Below are positions 1-10,014 of a DNA stretch of 64,000 nt, piece after piece. The DNA is from CAWGUU01 sp963825765. GTDB lineage: Bacteria; Actinomycetota; Acidimicrobiia; Acidimicrobiales; AC-14. The notes beneath the pieces are model-generated. The model was given only the letters and a program-made list of their open reading frames with translations, did not search any database and was not told where the DNA came from. Position numbers and translations under genes: made by a program. Every line of letters begins with the position of its first letter. The first letter of the stretch is position 1. The stretch covers positions 818,946-882,945 of the forward strand of contig CAWGUU010000003.1 in NCBI GenBank assembly GCA_963825765.1, written 5' to 3'.

Positions 1-2
1 AG

Positions 3-1304
3 CTCAAGGGCGACCAGCTGGCCACCTACGCCCGGGTCCTGCGCCAGCACGGCGGCCGGCGGGTGCGGTTCCGGGTCGGTCCCCCGAAGGTCGGCTTCGT
101 GTTCGACGCCGTGTTCCGTCCCGACGACGCCCGCCAGGTCCTGGCCACCGAGGCCGCCCACTACGACAAGGAGGTCCCCGGGATCGGGGAGGCCCGCCGC
201 CTGTTCGGGGAGGGCATCCTCCTGAGCAACGGCGACCGGTGGCGCCGGGACCGGCGCATCGTGGCCCCGCTGTTCACCAAGAAGCGGATCTCCTCGTATG
301 TGGGCGGGATGGCGGCGGCGGCCGAGCGCCTGGCGGCCGACTGGTCCGAGGCCGACGGCGGACGGGTCGACCTCACCGAGGCCGGCACGTACTACGCCCT
401 CGACGTCCTGGGCCGCAGCGTGTTCGGCGGCGACGTCGAGTCGACGGCCCCGGTCCTCAGGGCGACGGTTCCCGTGCTCAACGAGTACGCCGCCCGCCGG
501 ATACTTTCGCCGGTGCGGCTGCCGGCGTGGGTGCCGACGCCCGCCAACCGGCGGGCGGAGCGCGCCCGACGGGCGCTGTGGGGACAGGTCGACGGCCTCA
601 TCGCCCAGCGCCGGGCTGCCTCGCCGAATGGCGAAGGGGCTGTCGGGGACGACCTGCTGACCCTGTTGCTCACGGCCCGCGACCCCGAGGACGGCTCGGC
701 CCTCGACGACGACGCCGTCCGGGACCAGGCCCTCATCCTTCTGCTCGGCGGCCACGAGACCACCGGCACCACCATGGCCCTCGCGTTGCACCTGCTCGGC
801 CGCCACGCCGACGTCCAGCAGCGGGTCCGGGACGAGGTGGCGGCCGTCGTCGGCAAGCGGCCCGTCGGCGTGGACGATCTGGCCCGCCTCACGTTCACCG
901 CCCAGGTCTTGGACGAGACCATGCGGCTGTACCCGCCGGGCCACACCCTCGTGCGCCATGCCCACGAGGCCACGACCCTCGACGGCCAGGACGTGCCCCC
1001 GGGGCACCTGGTGGCGGTGAGCGTCTGGGGCGTCCACCACAACCCCGACGTCTGGCCGGATCCCGACCGCTTCGACCCCGACCGGTTCGCCACCGAGGCC
1101 CGCCGCTACGACCACCTGCCCTTCGGCGGCGGCCCGAGAGGCTGCATCGGTCAGCACATGGCCACCGCCGAGCTGCTCGTGGCGGTGGCGACGCTCGTGC
1201 GGTCCTTCCGCCTGAAGACGGAGATCGATCACGTGCCCCTGGACGTGGGCCTGGCGCTGCGACCCAGCGGCACCCTGCCGTGCCAGGTGACCCCCGTCGG
1301 GTGA
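3..1304 (+). CDS. Cytochrome P450, 5' end cut by the window edge
   Basis: Haem-thiolate monooxygenase, probably cytosolic and dependent on a partner ferredoxin or reductase not seen here. The reading frame is open to the window edge, and its first visible residues (LKGDQLATYARVLRQHGG) look like P450 N-terminal sequence, so the GTG at 63 is not the true start. Diagnostic motifs are the I-helix GGHETT, the K-helix ETMR (ExxR), and the haem loop FGGGPRGCIG with the cysteine ligand. The gene ends convergently to the AbiEi/DUF559 gene, with a repeat hairpin between them. The substrate cannot be inferred. It is about 33 kb from the terpenoid locus, so a role there is speculative. Confidence 0.95.
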   Translation, partial: LKGDQLATYARVLRQHGGRRVRFRVGPPKVGFVFDAVFRPDDARQVLATEAAHYDKEVPGIGEARRLFGEGILLSNGDRWRRDRRIVAPLFTKKRISSYVGGMAAAAERLAADWSEADGGRVDLTEAGTYYALDVLGRSVFGGDVESTAPVLRATVPVLNEYAARRILSPVRLPAWVPTPANRRAERARRALWGQVDGLIAQRRAASPNGEGAVGDDLLTLLLTARDPEDGSALDDDAVRDQALILLLGGHETTGTTMALALHLLGRHADVQQRVRDEVAAVVGKRPVGVDDLARLTFTAQVLDETMRLYPPGHTLVRHAHEATTLDGQDVPPGHLVAVSVWGVHHNPDVWPDPDRFDPDRFATEARRYDHLPFGGGPRGCIGQHMATAELLVAVATLVRSFRLKTEIDHVPLDVGLALRPSGTLPCQVTPVG

Positions 1305-1316
1305 CCTACCACTACG

Positions 1317-1387
1317 GTTTGGATCGCCCGTAGCGCCCCTATTTGCCGATTTCCGGCCCGATTTGGGGCGCTATCGACGCAGCAAAT
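1317..1387 (+). repeat. Intergenic repeat, copy A
   Basis: A ~70-bp element starting GTTTGGATCGCCC, with inverted arms TAGCGCCCC and GGGGCGCTA and a 3' edge resembling CGCAGCAAAT. It lies between the convergent ends of the P450 and DUF559 genes. The stop codon of the DUF559 gene falls inside it. Copies B (2255) and C (18597) have the same orientation. It could act as a bidirectional terminator or a REP-like element. Confidence 0.85.
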
Positions 1388-2217
1388 CGGGCTGAGTACC
1401 GATCGGCCGTCGCCGCGCCTGGTCGGCGAGCGCGGCCAAGCGCCGTGCTGTCGACATCGGCACGCGAACCACCTCCGTCCAGGTGAACCGGCCGCAGAGC
1501 CAGCCCGTCGCGGCGACGACCGCTGTCTCCCGGCGGGCGTCGTAGAGGGGCTGGTCGTTGTGCTGCTGGCCGTCGAGCTCGACGAACAGGCCCAGGTCGG
1601 GCCAGGCCAGGTCGACCCTGGCCGACCCCACCTCCAGCTGCCGCACCGGATCAGGCAGACCCGGGACCGTGCGGGCCAGCTGCACCATGAGCGTCTCCAG
1701 CAGACTCTCGGTCGGAGGAGCGCCCCGGGGGTCGCAGGGCGAGCACTCGCCGGATGCGGGCCGTGCCTGGCACCCGTGCCTTCCCCAGCTTGGGCAGCGA
1801 CAACTCGACAGCGGCGACCGATACCAGCCGCTTCCTCAGCGCCGACTCGAGCGCCTGTTCCCACACGAGGTCGTCGAGGTCGGCGGCCAGGTCGATCACC
1901 GTCTGCAGGCCGTCCGTGCAGCGCAGCGCGCCGACCCTGACCACCCGGTCGGCCCCTAAGGATCGCCGGCGCGGCGGCCGGTCATCGACCTTGACGCCGT
2001 CCAGCCCGTACAACACGCCTGCCAGACGACCGTCCGCAACTCCGCCGCACGCCAGCACGTCCGCCACCCGCCGGTCGAAGGCGCTCGGCGCCTCCGGCCC
2101 CTCCGCATAGACCCCCTTGCGCACCCGTGTCCAGCGTCCGGCTGCCTCGCCGCACCGCAGTGCCTTCGGTGACAGCCCGGCGGCCGTCGCCTCCCTGGTA
2201 GTGAACAACGTTCGCAT
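1371..2217 (-). CDS. AbiEi-type winged-helix plus DUF559 protein, frameshifted
   Basis: The N-terminal part (starting MRTLFTTREATAAGLSPKAL) resembles the AbiEi antitoxin winged-helix domain found in actinobacterial DUF559 proteins. The C-terminal part contains VDLAWPDLGLFVELDGQQH, the DUF559/Vsr-like PD-(D/E)XK nuclease core. The two halves lie in different frames. A one-base change in the C5G4 run near 1727 would join them as RPPGAPPTESLLETLMVQL. Intact members of the family have this same fusion, at roughly 280 residues. The element is bracketed by repeat copies A and B. No partner toxin gene is adjacent, so a toxin-antitoxin role is unproven. Confidence 0.75.
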
Positions 2218-2254
2218 CCGCGCCCCTCACCATTGACGGCCGTGAGGGGGAAGC

Positions 2255-2325
2255 GTTTGGATCGCCCAAAGCGCCCCTATCTGGGCGATTCCGGGCGGAT
2301 TTTGGGGCGCTATCGGCGCAGCAAA
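2255..2325 (+). repeat. Intergenic repeat, copy B
   Basis: Second copy of the ~70-bp element, beginning GTTTGGATCGCCC and ending GGCGCAGCAAAG, with near-identical arms (AAGCGCCCC/GGGGCGCTA). It abuts the clpX stop codon at 2327-2329 and separates clpX from the downstream AbiEi/DUF559 gene, so it may terminate clpX transcription. Confidence 0.85.
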
Positions 2326-2326
2326 G

Positions 2327-3613
2327 TTACGAAGCGGCGCGACGGGGGCGGGCCGGCGGGCGGGCCGGCTCGGTGCGGGGGACCAGCGTGGGGTTGACCT
2401 TCTGCAGCACGACCGACCGGTCGATGACGCACCGGCCGATGTCGGTGCGGCTGGGAAGGTCGAACATCACGTTGAGGAGGACCTCCTCGAGGATGGCCCG
2501 CAGGCCACGGGCGCCCGTGCCCCGCAGCAACGCCTGCTCCGAGACGGCTTCGAGCGCGTCGTCGGTGAACTCGAGGTCGACGGCGTCGAGCTCGAAGGAC
2601 CGGCGGAACTGCTTGACCAGGGCGTTCTTGGGCTCGACGAGGATCCGCACCAGGGCCTCCAGGTCGAGGCTGGAGACCGCCCCGATGACAGGCAGCCGGC
2701 CCACGAACTCGGGGATCAGCCCGAACTTGAGCAGGTCCTCGGGCAGGACCTTGCTGAGGATGACCCCGATGTCCTTGTCGCCGGAGCGACGCAGCTCGGC
2801 GCCGAAGCCGACACCCTTGTGCCCGATGCGGCTCTCGATGATCTTCTCGATGCCGGCGAAGGCACCGCCGCACACGAACAGGATGTTCGTGGTGTCGATC
2901 TGGATGAACTCCTGATGGGGGTGCTTGCGGCCCCCCTGGGGCGGCACCGAGGCGGTCGTGCCCTCGAGGATCTTCAAGAGCGCCTGCTGCACGCCCTCGC
3001 CCGACACGTCGCGGGTGATCGACGGGTTCTCGCTCTTGCGGGCGATCTTGTCGATCTCGTCGATGTAGATGATGCCGGTCTCGGCCTTCTTGACGTCGTA
3101 GTCGGCGGCCTGGATCAGCTTGAGCAGGATGTTCTCGACGTCCTCGCCCACGTACCCCGCCTCGGTCAGCGCGGTGGCGTCGGCGATGGCGAACGGGACG
3201 TTGAGCATGCGGGCCAGGGTCTGGGCCAGCAGCGTCTTGCCGCAGCCGGTGGGGCCGAGCAACAGGATGTTGGACTTGGCCAGCTCGACGTCGCCGTCGG
3301 CGCCGCCCGTGCCCGCGCCCACCTGGACCCGCTTGTAGTGGTTGTAGACCGCCACAGCCAGGATCTTCTTGGCGTAGTCCTGCCCGATGACGTAGTCGTT
3401 CAGGAACTCGTAGATCTCACGTGGTTTGGGGAGCTCGTCGAAGCGGACCTCGGAGGTCTCGGAGAGCTCCTCCTCGATGATCTCGTTGCAGAGGTCGATG
3501 CACTCGTCGCAGATGTAGACCCCAGGGCCGGCGATGAGCTTCTTGACCTGCTTCTGGGACTTGCCGCAGAACGAGCACTTCAGCAGTTCCCCGCCATCGC
3601 CGAACTTGGCCAC
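2327..3613 (-). CDS. clpX: ATP-dependent Clp protease ATP-binding subunit ClpX
   Basis: AAA+ unfoldase that feeds substrates to ClpP in the cytosol. It has the expected length of 428 aa. The N-terminal zinc-binding domain uses CSFC (13-16) and CDEC (35-38). Walker A is GPTGCGKT (120-127), the GYVG pore loop is near 153-156, and Walker B is IIYIDE (181-186). The ClpP-docking loop reads VGF instead of the canonical IGF, a conservative change. It lies 50 bp downstream of clpP on the same strand, giving the order tig-clpP-clpX. The C-terminal tail is short and Arg/Pro-rich. Confidence 0.98.
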   Translation of the reverse strand: MAKFGDGGELLKCSFCGKSQKQVKKLIAGPGVYICDECIDLCNEIIEEELSETSEVRFDELPKPREIYEFLNDYVIGQDYAKKILAVAVYNHYKRVQVGAGTGGADGDVELAKSNILLLGPTGCGKTLLAQTLARMLNVPFAIADATALTEAGYVGEDVENILLKLIQAADYDVKKAETGIIYIDEIDKIARKSENPSITRDVSGEGVQQALLKILEGTTASVPPQGGRKHPHQEFIQIDTTNILFVCGGAFAGIEKIIESRIGHKGVGFGAELRRSGDKDIGVILSKVLPEDLLKFGLIPEFVGRLPVIGAVSSLDLEALVRILVEPKNALVKQFRRSFELDAVDLEFTDDALEAVSEQALLRGTGARGLRAILEEVLLNVMFDLPSRTDIGRCVIDRSVVLQKVNPTLVPRTEPARPPARPRRAAS

Positions 3614-3663
3614 TCGGAATTCCCCCTGTGCCTATTCTCTCTGGGCCTGTCTGTTCCGGCCTG

Positions 3664-4299
3664 CTAGCTGACGCCCGCGACCTGTGGCACCTGGGCCAGC
3701 TCGCGAGTCGCAATCACCTCGTCGATAATGCCGTATGCCTTCGCTTCGTCCGCGTTCATGATGAAGTCGCGGTCGGTGTCCTTGTTGACCCGTTCGGGCG
3801 ACTGGCCCGTGTGGAACGAGAGCACGTTCTCCAGGAGCTCCCGCATGCGGGTGATCTCCTTGGCCTGGATCTCGATGTCGGAAGCCTGCCCGCCGGCGCC
3901 GCTGTAGGGCTGGTGGAGGAGGATTCGGGAGTGCGGCAGCGCGTGCCGCTTCCCCTTGGTGCCGGCGGCGAGGAGCACTGCTGCCGCCGACGCCGCCTGA
4001 CCCATGCAGTAGGTGGCGATGTCTGGCTTGATGAACTGCATCGTGTCATAGATCGCGAACAGCCCGGTGATCTCGCCGCCCGGCGAGTTGATGTAGAGGT
4101 TGATGTCCTTGTCGGCGTCCTCCGACTCGAGGTGGAGGAGCTGCGCCATGATCAGGTTGGCCACCGTGTCGTCGATCGGGGTGCCGAGGAAGACGATCCG
4201 CTCCTTGAGGAGCCGGGAGTAGATGTCGAAGGCCCGCTCGCCCCGGTTGGTCTGCTCGACGACCGTCGGGACCAGGTAGTTGTAGATCGGTTGGGTCAC
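3664..4299 (-). CDS. clpP: ATP-dependent Clp protease proteolytic subunit ClpP
   Basis: Serine protease subunit (211 aa) that forms the barrel partner of ClpX. The catalytic triad is Ser104 (GQAASAAA), His129 (ILLHQP) and Asp178, with the spacing found in E. coli ClpP. It starts at a GTG that overlaps the tig stop by 4 nt (GTGA), indicating translational coupling. Only one clpP copy is visible here. Actinobacteria often have two, so a second may lie elsewhere. Confidence 0.97.
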   Translation of the reverse strand: MTQPIYNYLVPTVVEQTNRGERAFDIYSRLLKERIVFLGTPIDDTVANLIMAQLLHLESEDADKDINLYINSPGGEITGLFAIYDTMQFIKPDIATYCMGQAASAAAVLLAAGTKGKRHALPHSRILLHQPYSGAGGQASDIEIQAKEITRMRELLENVLSFHTGQSPERVNKDTDRDFIMNADEAKAYGIIDEVIATRELAQVPQVAGVS

Positions 4300-5750
4300 T
4301 GCGCCTCGTTCTTCTGGGCCTCGTTCTTCTGGGCCTCGTTCATTTGGGTGCTCTCCTGCGCTGCTTCGTCATCTTGGTCAAGCGGGTCTTCGGCTTTGTC
4401 GTCTTGATCCGGGTCAGGCGGGGTTTCGGGCGGGTCCGTCCCGGTCTCGTCGTCGAACACGAACTCCGAGCGATCGATGGCGTGGCCTTCCTCGTCGACG
4501 TACTCGGTGTGGCCGATGAGCCATTCCAAGGCCTTGGACTTCCTCAGACCCGAGCGTACCAAGGGCAACTTGCCTTCGCGGTCGAGGTCGGACAGCACTT
4601 CGTCGACCGAGCGGTCCTGACGCTGGGCGATCGAGGCCACCTCGGCGTCGAGCTCGTCGTCGCTGACCTGGATGTCCTCCAGGTCGGCGACGGCCTTCAG
4701 GGCCAGGTCGGCCTTGGCTCCGGCGATGGCCTCGGCCCTCAGCTCGGTGAAAAGGTCCTCCTGGCTGCGGCCGGTGGCCTCGAGCCAGCGCTTGAAGTCG
4801 GCGCCCTGCTCGGTGATCCGGTTGACGAGGGCACCGAGCCGGCGCTGCATCTCGTCGGCGACGAGTGTGTCCGGCATGTCCTCGTCCACCAGCTCGACCA
4901 GAGCCTCGATGACCTTGCCTCGGATGGTGAAGGCGGCCTCGACCTTGCGCACGCCCCGAAGCTGCTCCCTGATGTTCTCCCGGAGCTCGGCGACCGTGTC
5001 GAACTCGGACGCCTCTGACGCCCACTCGTCGGTGACCTCGGGGAGGACCTTCTCCCTGACCTCTTTGACGAGGATGTGGAAGGTGGCTTCGCCGGCCTGC
5101 GGGTCTTCGATGTTGAACTTGAGGATGTCGCCGGCTTTGGCGCCACGGAGGTTGTCGTCGACCTCCGGGTGGCCCGTGCGGGAGCCGATCTCGTACAGCT
5201 CGTCCTCGACGGCCTGCAGCGTCTCGTCGTGGCGCGTGATCCTGCGGTCCATGGACACGTGGTCGCCGGTCCGAGCGGCGCGCGGCACGGGCCTGAGCTC
5301 GGCGAAGTTGTCCCGCGTCATGTCGAGCTTCATGTCGATGTCTTCTTCGGTGATCTCGAAGGTGCGCATGACGACACGCAGGCCCGAGTAGCCGGCGATG
5401 GACACCTGAGGCATGAGCTGGATCACGGCGTCGAAGACGACCGGGCCCTCGTCCTGGCCTGCGGTGATGTCGATCTCCGGCGGGGCGATCGGCTCCAGGT
5501 CGTTCTCGCGCAGGGCTTGCTCGTAGTAGCCGGGGAGGGCGTCCCGCAGCGCCTCCTGGCGGGCGGTCTCCTTCCCGACTCGCGCCTCGATGATCGGGCG
5601 GGGTGCCTTGCCCGGCCGGAAGCCGGGGATCCTGACTTCGCGGGCGATCTTTCGGAAGGCGGCGTCGACGGCTCCGTCGAACTCCCCTTCCTCTACCTCG
5701 ATCGACAGCTTTACCTTGTTGCCTTCGAGTGGTTCGACGGTGGTCTTCAC
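4296..5750 (-). CDS. tig: Trigger factor
   Basis: Ribosome-associated chaperone and peptidyl-prolyl isomerase, ~484 aa. I choose the GTG at 5750, giving MKTTVEPLEGNKVKLSIEV; the frame stays open far upstream, but that extension overlaps a real plus-strand gene. The ribosome-docking signature GFRPGKAP is present near residue 45, followed by the PPIase and helical C-terminal domains. The C-terminus is odd: a long Asp/Glu/Pro-rich tail ends in three repeats of NEAQK/NEAQ type, encoded by a 15-nt tandem repeat. It is first gene of the tig-clpP-clpX run. Confidence 0.95.
   Translation of the reverse strand: MKTTVEPLEGNKVKLSIEVEEGEFDGAVDAAFRKIAREVRIPGFRPGKAPRPIIEARVGKETARQEALRDALPGYYEQALRENDLEPIAPPEIDITAGQDEGPVVFDAVIQLMPQVSIAGYSGLRVVMRTFEITEEDIDMKLDMTRDNFAELRPVPRAARTGDHVSMDRRITRHDETLQAVEDELYEIGSRTGHPEVDDNLRGAKAGDILKFNIEDPQAGEATFHILVKEVREKVLPEVTDEWASEASEFDTVAELRENIREQLRGVRKVEAAFTIRGKVIEALVELVDEDMPDTLVADEMQRRLGALVNRITEQGADFKRWLEATGRSQEDLFTELRAEAIAGAKADLALKAVADLEDIQVSDDELDAEVASIAQRQDRSVDEVLSDLDREGKLPLVRSGLRKSKALEWLIGHTEYVDEEGHAIDRSEFVFDDETGTDPPETPPDPDQDDKAEDPLDQDDEAAQESTQMNEAQKNEAQKNEAQ
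4303..4347 (-). repeat. Three tandem 15-nt units in the tig 3' end
   Basis: Units of GCCTCGTTCTTCTGG (plus strand) occur at 4303-4317 and 4318-4332, with a third, slightly diverged unit at 4333-4347. They encode the N-E-A-Q-(K) repeats at the trigger factor C-terminus, consistent with slippage expansion in a disordered tail. Confidence 0.9.
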
Positions 5751-5828
5751 GGGCTCACAATTGTAGGCGGCGCCGGGACCGACTCCTGCTGAGGCCGAAT
5801 TCAGCATCGGGGGATAGCCTCCGCGGCA

Positions 5829-6425
5829 GTGGCCAACCGCGTCATCCTCGTCCGTCACGGCGAGACCGAATGGTCGCTTTCCGGCCAGCACACCGGCCGA
5901 ACCGACATCCCCCTCACCGACAACGGCCGGGAGCAGGCCGAGCGGGTCTGCGCCGGGCTGGCGGGGCTGCGGTTCGCGCTGGTGCTGTCCAGCCCGATGG
6001 CGCGGGCCCTCGAGACGGCCCGCCTGGCCGGACAGGGCGACAGAGTCGAGACCACCGACGACCTCGTCGAATGGGACTACGGCGACTACGAGGGCCGCAC
6101 CACGGCCGACATCCGCGTCGACCGGCCGGGGTGGTCGCTGTTCACCGACGGCGTCCCGGGGGGCGAGACCGTCGAGGACGTGGGCCGGCGGGTCGACAGG
6201 GTCATCGAGCGGGTCCGCGCCCTGTTCGACTCGGGTGTCGGCGGCGATGTCGCCCTGTTCGCCCACGGCCACGTCCTGCGCATCCTCGCCGCCCGCTGGG
6301 TGGGGCTCCCACCGGCGGACGGCCGACTGTTCGCCCTCGACCCGGCGACGGTGTCGGTGTTGGGCTACGAGCGTGAGACGCCGGTCGTCTCCCGCTGGAA
6401 CGACCCCGACGCCATCCACGTCTGA
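5829..6425 (+). CDS. Histidine phosphatase family protein
   Basis: Phosphoglycerate-mutase-like phosphatase, 198 aa, cytosolic. The catalytic RHGE motif is at residues 9-12 (VRHGETEW), the second catalytic His is in FAHGHVLR, and the SSPMARALETA segment is typical of the branch. It starts at GTG 5829 and is divergent from tig. The substrate is unknown; small sugar phosphates or similar esters are usual for the family. Confidence 0.93.
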   Translation: MANRVILVRHGETEWSLSGQHTGRTDIPLTDNGREQAERVCAGLAGLRFALVLSSPMARALETARLAGQGDRVETTDDLVEWDYGDYEGRTTADIRVDRPGWSLFTDGVPGGETVEDVGRRVDRVIERVRALFDSGVGGDVALFAHGHVLRILAARWVGLPPADGRLFALDPATVSVLGYERETPVVSRWNDPDAIHV

Positions 6426-6444
6426 CCCGCTATGGGCGAGGGGT

Positions 6445-8422
6445 TCAGCGCGCCTGCACGCTGAACCCGCTGGGAAGGTTGGCGGCTCTCGCCGGCCGGT
6501 TCGTGCAGAACCCGAAGTCGGTGGACGACTGCCCCGGCGCCAGGGGCGCCGTCCAGTCGGCGAGTACGGCCGTCACCTGGCCACCCGAACGGGTGACGGT
6601 GGCGTTCCAGGAGTCGGTGGGGGTCACCTGGCTGTCGAGGTTGAAGGTGACCGACTTCGGCGTGAGGGTGCGCGACGAGGAGTTGGTGACCTTGACGGTG
6701 GCGCAGTAGCCCGTGTCCCACTGTGAATCCAGCGTCGAGCCGGCGCTCAGCCCGCCGCCGGCGGGCGGAATGGTGGTCGGGGGTGCCGTGGTTGGCGGCA
6801 CGGTGGTCGGCGGCGGTGGCGGTGGCGGGGAACCCGCACCTCGGGCCACGACGTTGGTCGGCCGGTCCGGGCCCTGCACGCAGAAGCCGGTCTGGGTGTA
6901 CTGGCCTCCGGCGGCCAGGGTCTGGGCCCACGACGGCAGGATGACGTTGACCGTGGTGCCGCTGCGGCTGAACGTGCCGTTCCACGACGAGGTCGTCTGG
7001 TTGACGGCTGGGAGGGTGAAGCTGAAGTTCAGCCCGGTCACCTGCGCTCCGGAGTTGTTGGTCGCCACCAGGTGGGCGCAGTAGCCACCGCCCCACGTGT
7101 TGTCGAGGACGTACGAGCCGGCCAGGCTCGTGGTCGGCGGCGGTGTTGTCGTCGGCGGTGTGGTCGTCGTCGGCGGCGGTGGTCGTCGTCGGCGGCGGGG
7201 CAGCCGTCGTGGGGGGCGCCGTCCCCGACCCCGGGAAGTCGATGGCCTGGCGGCCGATGAGCTCGGTGAGCAGCGCCATCTTGGGGGCGTCGACCGTCCG
7301 CCAGTCCGTGGTCAGGACACCGCCGGTGTCACCCGAGTTCGGGTTCCAGGCCCAGTAGGTCCAGCTGAAACCCTTCTTGCCCAGGTAGTCCATGAACTGG
7401 CGCTGCCAGACACCCTCGATGGTGTCGGGGCCGGTCTGGCGGCCGCCGAACTCGCCCACCAGGATCGGCGCGATGCCCTGGTCGGCGATGTACTGGAAGC
7501 CCTTGGCCCACCGGTCGTAGAGCACCGACTGGTAGTTGGGGTCGCCGAACCACGGTTGGTTGTAGACGCCGGGCCCGTACTCGTGGGGCGAGTAGACGAG
7601 CCGGTTGGGAGTGTTCAGCGTGACCGGGTGCGAGCGCACCGCTTCGAGGTTGCCGCCCCACCAGTGTGACGGCAGCTGCTGGCCCGGCACCTGGTTCTCC
7701 ACGCCCTCGACCACGATGAGCCAGTTGGGGGCGATGCCCAGCACGGCGTTGCCGGCGCGGGTGGCGGCCCGGCGCCAGTCGGTCGGGGCGCCATCGCCCC
7801 AGGTGGCCTGTCCGTGAGGCTCGTTCTTGAGGTCGGCGGCGATGACGTTGGGCTGGGCCTTGTACCGCTGGGCCAGCATCTGCCAGGTGGCGACCCAGTC
7901 GTCCTCGGTGTAGCCGTTGCCGTACCAGAGGTCGTAGCCGAAGTCGTCGTCGGCCAGGCTGTGGTTGTCGAGCATGACGAACAGGCCCTGGGTGTTGGCT
8001 TCCTGGATGATGACGTCCATGGCCTCGAGCGGCGTCTTGCCGTTGAGGGCGGCGTTGCGCCCGCCGCCGAAGTCGATCCCGCTGGTGGTCGACGACCGCA
8101 TCGCCTGGACCGAGAACGGCAGGCGGATGGTGTTGAAGCCGAGCAACCTGATCTGGGCCAGCATCTCCTTGTAGTCCCGTGTCCAGAGGCCGTGGGTCAC
8201 GTGGTTCTGGGTCTCGAACCCGAACCAGTTGACGCCCTGAAGGACGATCTCGGCGCCGTTGCGGTCGACGATCTTCGCCCCGCTGGTCCGCAGGGGAGCC
8301 CGGTCCACGACACCGGCGGCGGCGGCGCTGGCCCCGCCGGACCCCGCCGCGGTGAGGACCATCAACGAAGGCAGCGCCAGCACAGCGGCCATCGAGGTGA
8401 TCCTTCTCCAGGGGTGCCGCAT
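6445..8422 (-). CDS. Secreted GH5 endoglucanase with CBM2-like modules, frameshifted in the linker
   Basis: Secreted beta-glycanase, probably acting on cellulose. It has an N-terminal signal peptide (~residues 1-35) and a GH5 catalytic domain (~45-395) with general acid/base Glu201 (LKNEP) and nucleophile Glu324 (LVGEFGG). A Pro/Thr linker follows, then two CBM2-like modules (NSSSRTLTPK and SWNATVTRSGGQVTA are typical), separated by another Pro/Thr linker. The frame breaks in the low-complexity linker near 7180; one base restores the protein. The start has a GGAGG site 7 nt upstream. The uncorrected frame would run into the phosphatase gene. Confidence 0.9.
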
Positions 8423-8483
8423 GATCTGCCTCCGAGGTCGTGGTCCGTCCTCGGACAGATTTCGGCATACCCATATTGAAACT

Positions 8484-8500
8484 TGAGCGCCCCAAAATCC
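8484..8500 (-). repeat. Half copy of the intergenic repeat
   Basis: GAGCGCCCCAAAATCC here is the reverse complement of the right arm of copy B (GGATTTTGGGGCGCT, 15 of 16 positions). It lies in the leader of the GH5 gene and is probably a relic of the same repeat family, although a 16-nt match could be coincidental. Confidence 0.4.
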
Positions 8501-8557
8501 AGGTTCACAACGGTCGCGACCTTGGGGCCGCCGTGGCCGCGTTCGCGGTGCCCTGCT

Positions 8558-8932
8558 CTAGGCGGTGATCGCCTCGTGGGCGGCGACCGTTACGGCCCCG
8601 GCGCGCGGCATCCAGAAGATGCTGAAGATCACCAGGGGCTCGGTCGTCGACCGGTTGTGGAACACATGGGTCTCGCCGCGCTCGAACAGCACGGCTTCGC
8701 CCCTGTCGACGTCGGCGATGCCGCCGGCGACCTCGACGAGCGCCTTGCCGGACACCACCCGGGACAGCTCGAGGTCGTCGATGCGCTCGGCCCTGCCGCT
8801 GCCGCCAGGTGGGACGGTGTACCGGCGCGTCCCGAACGGGATGGCGTCGCGCAGCGAGAGCCGGCGCATCCGGGCGAGCCCGAGGTCACTGACCGAGTCC
8901 AAGGCGGCCTTGGGGCCCTGGAAGGTGTGCAT
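8558..8932 (-). CDS. Small cupin-domain protein
   Basis: A 124-aa single-domain cupin starting MHTFQGPKAAL. The barrel carries PGGSGRAERIDDLELSRVVSG, ERGETHVFHN and a hydrophobic last strand, as in small RmlC-like cupins that bind a metal through His/Glu. It lies 133 bp downstream of the siderophore-interacting gene on the same strand. Ligand and function are unknown. Confidence 0.8.
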   Translation of the reverse strand: MHTFQGPKAALDSVSDLGLARMRRLSLRDAIPFGTRRYTVPPGGSGRAERIDDLELSRVVSGKALVEVAGGIADVDRGEAVLFERGETHVFHNRSTTEPLVIFSIFWMPRAGAVTVAAHEAITA

Positions 8933-9065
8933 GGTGGATCCCCCGTCCTGTGCCGCCCCGGTTGTCGGTTCCCGGGGCTCGTACTGCGATCCTGAACGGA
9001 AGCAGGGGCCACGGCGATGGTGCTGGCAGGAGTCGAAGGGGGTGCCAGCACGAGAATCCGGCCGG

Positions 9066-9868
9066 TCAGGAGTCGCCGTCCGCCTCGCCACTGCGCCCGT
9101 GCTTCCAGTACCCCCGGATCGTGGCCTGCGACCGCGCCAGCGCTTGCTCCTGAAAAAGGTGTCGGCGAATGCGCTGGACCGCGGCCGCCTCCCCCGCCAC
9201 CCACACACGAGTGCCCGGCGCGAAGTCGGCGCGGCAGACGGCGTCGACGAGCGCATCGCCGGGGGACGCGCCCTCCGGCAGGTCGCACCAGCCGACGGTC
9301 GTCCCGGAACGAGCGGGCAGATCCACCCGGGCATCGGGATGGGCCACCTCGATGTGCACCTGCACCGGCGTGCCGCCGGGAACCGCCTCGAGCAGCTGCC
9401 GATGGCGGGGATTGCCGTCTCGTCCCCGGCCAAGAGAAATGCGTCGGCCTCGAAGTCGATGTCGTAGCCCCGGCCCGGGCCGGAGACCGCCACCGCATCG
9501 TCGGGCTGCGCCGCCTCGGCCCAGGCCGACGCCGCACCACCCTCGTGGAGAACGACGTCGAGATCGAAGCCGTCGTCGTCGAGGTGGAGCGGCGTGAAGG
9601 TCCGGATCGTCGGTCGGCTGCTGTCGGGGAGCAGGAACTCGTTGCCGTTCCAGGTGGGGACGACAAGTGGCTGCCCGGGCGCCGGCAGCAGCAGCCGCAC
9701 GCTGGCTGCCGCCTGCTCGACGGTGAATCCTTCGAGCTCGGGGCCGGCCAGCCCGACCTGCACCATCCAGGGGCTGAGCCTGGTGACCCGGACCACCGCG
9801 CAGGAGCGGAAGCGGGGGGGCTCCCGTCTGGTTCGCAGCCTGGTCGGGCTCGGTTCACCGTCGCTCAC
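9066..9868 (-). CDS. Siderophore-interacting FAD-binding reductase, frameshifted
   Basis: ViuB/SIP-type flavoreductase, expected to reduce ferric siderophores in the cytosol. The N-terminal FAD-binding barrel includes RTFTPLHLDDDGFDLDVVLH and the LLAGDETAIPAIG signature. The C-terminal half (VQVHIEVAHPDARVDLPA, WVAGEAAAVQRIRRHLFQEQ) lies in another frame. One base lost near 9404, where GGCCAG became GGCAG, explains the break. It starts at GTG 9868. About 270 aa after repair, normal for the family. Confidence 0.85.
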
Positions 9869-10014
9869 TGCGACAGCGTCCCATCTCGGCCTGCAACTCG
9901 TGTCCTAGGCCGCCGCTGATCATCGCATCGGCCGCTCCGCAGCGGGCGCCTGACCAGCGCACTTGCTGCGAATGCGGTCGTCAGCGCCGAAAGACGGGCT
10001 CGATCAGCAGCGTT

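Noticed and set aside
4296..6419. 707-codon minus-strand frame extending tig upstream
   Set aside because: The extension is antisense to the histidine phosphatase; trigger factor similarity begins at GTG 5750.
7100..7250. GGCGGT-rich repeats as a possible phase-variable tract
   Set aside because: They encode the Pro/Thr linker of the GH5 enzyme; the indel there is more simply a sequencing error in low-complexity DNA.
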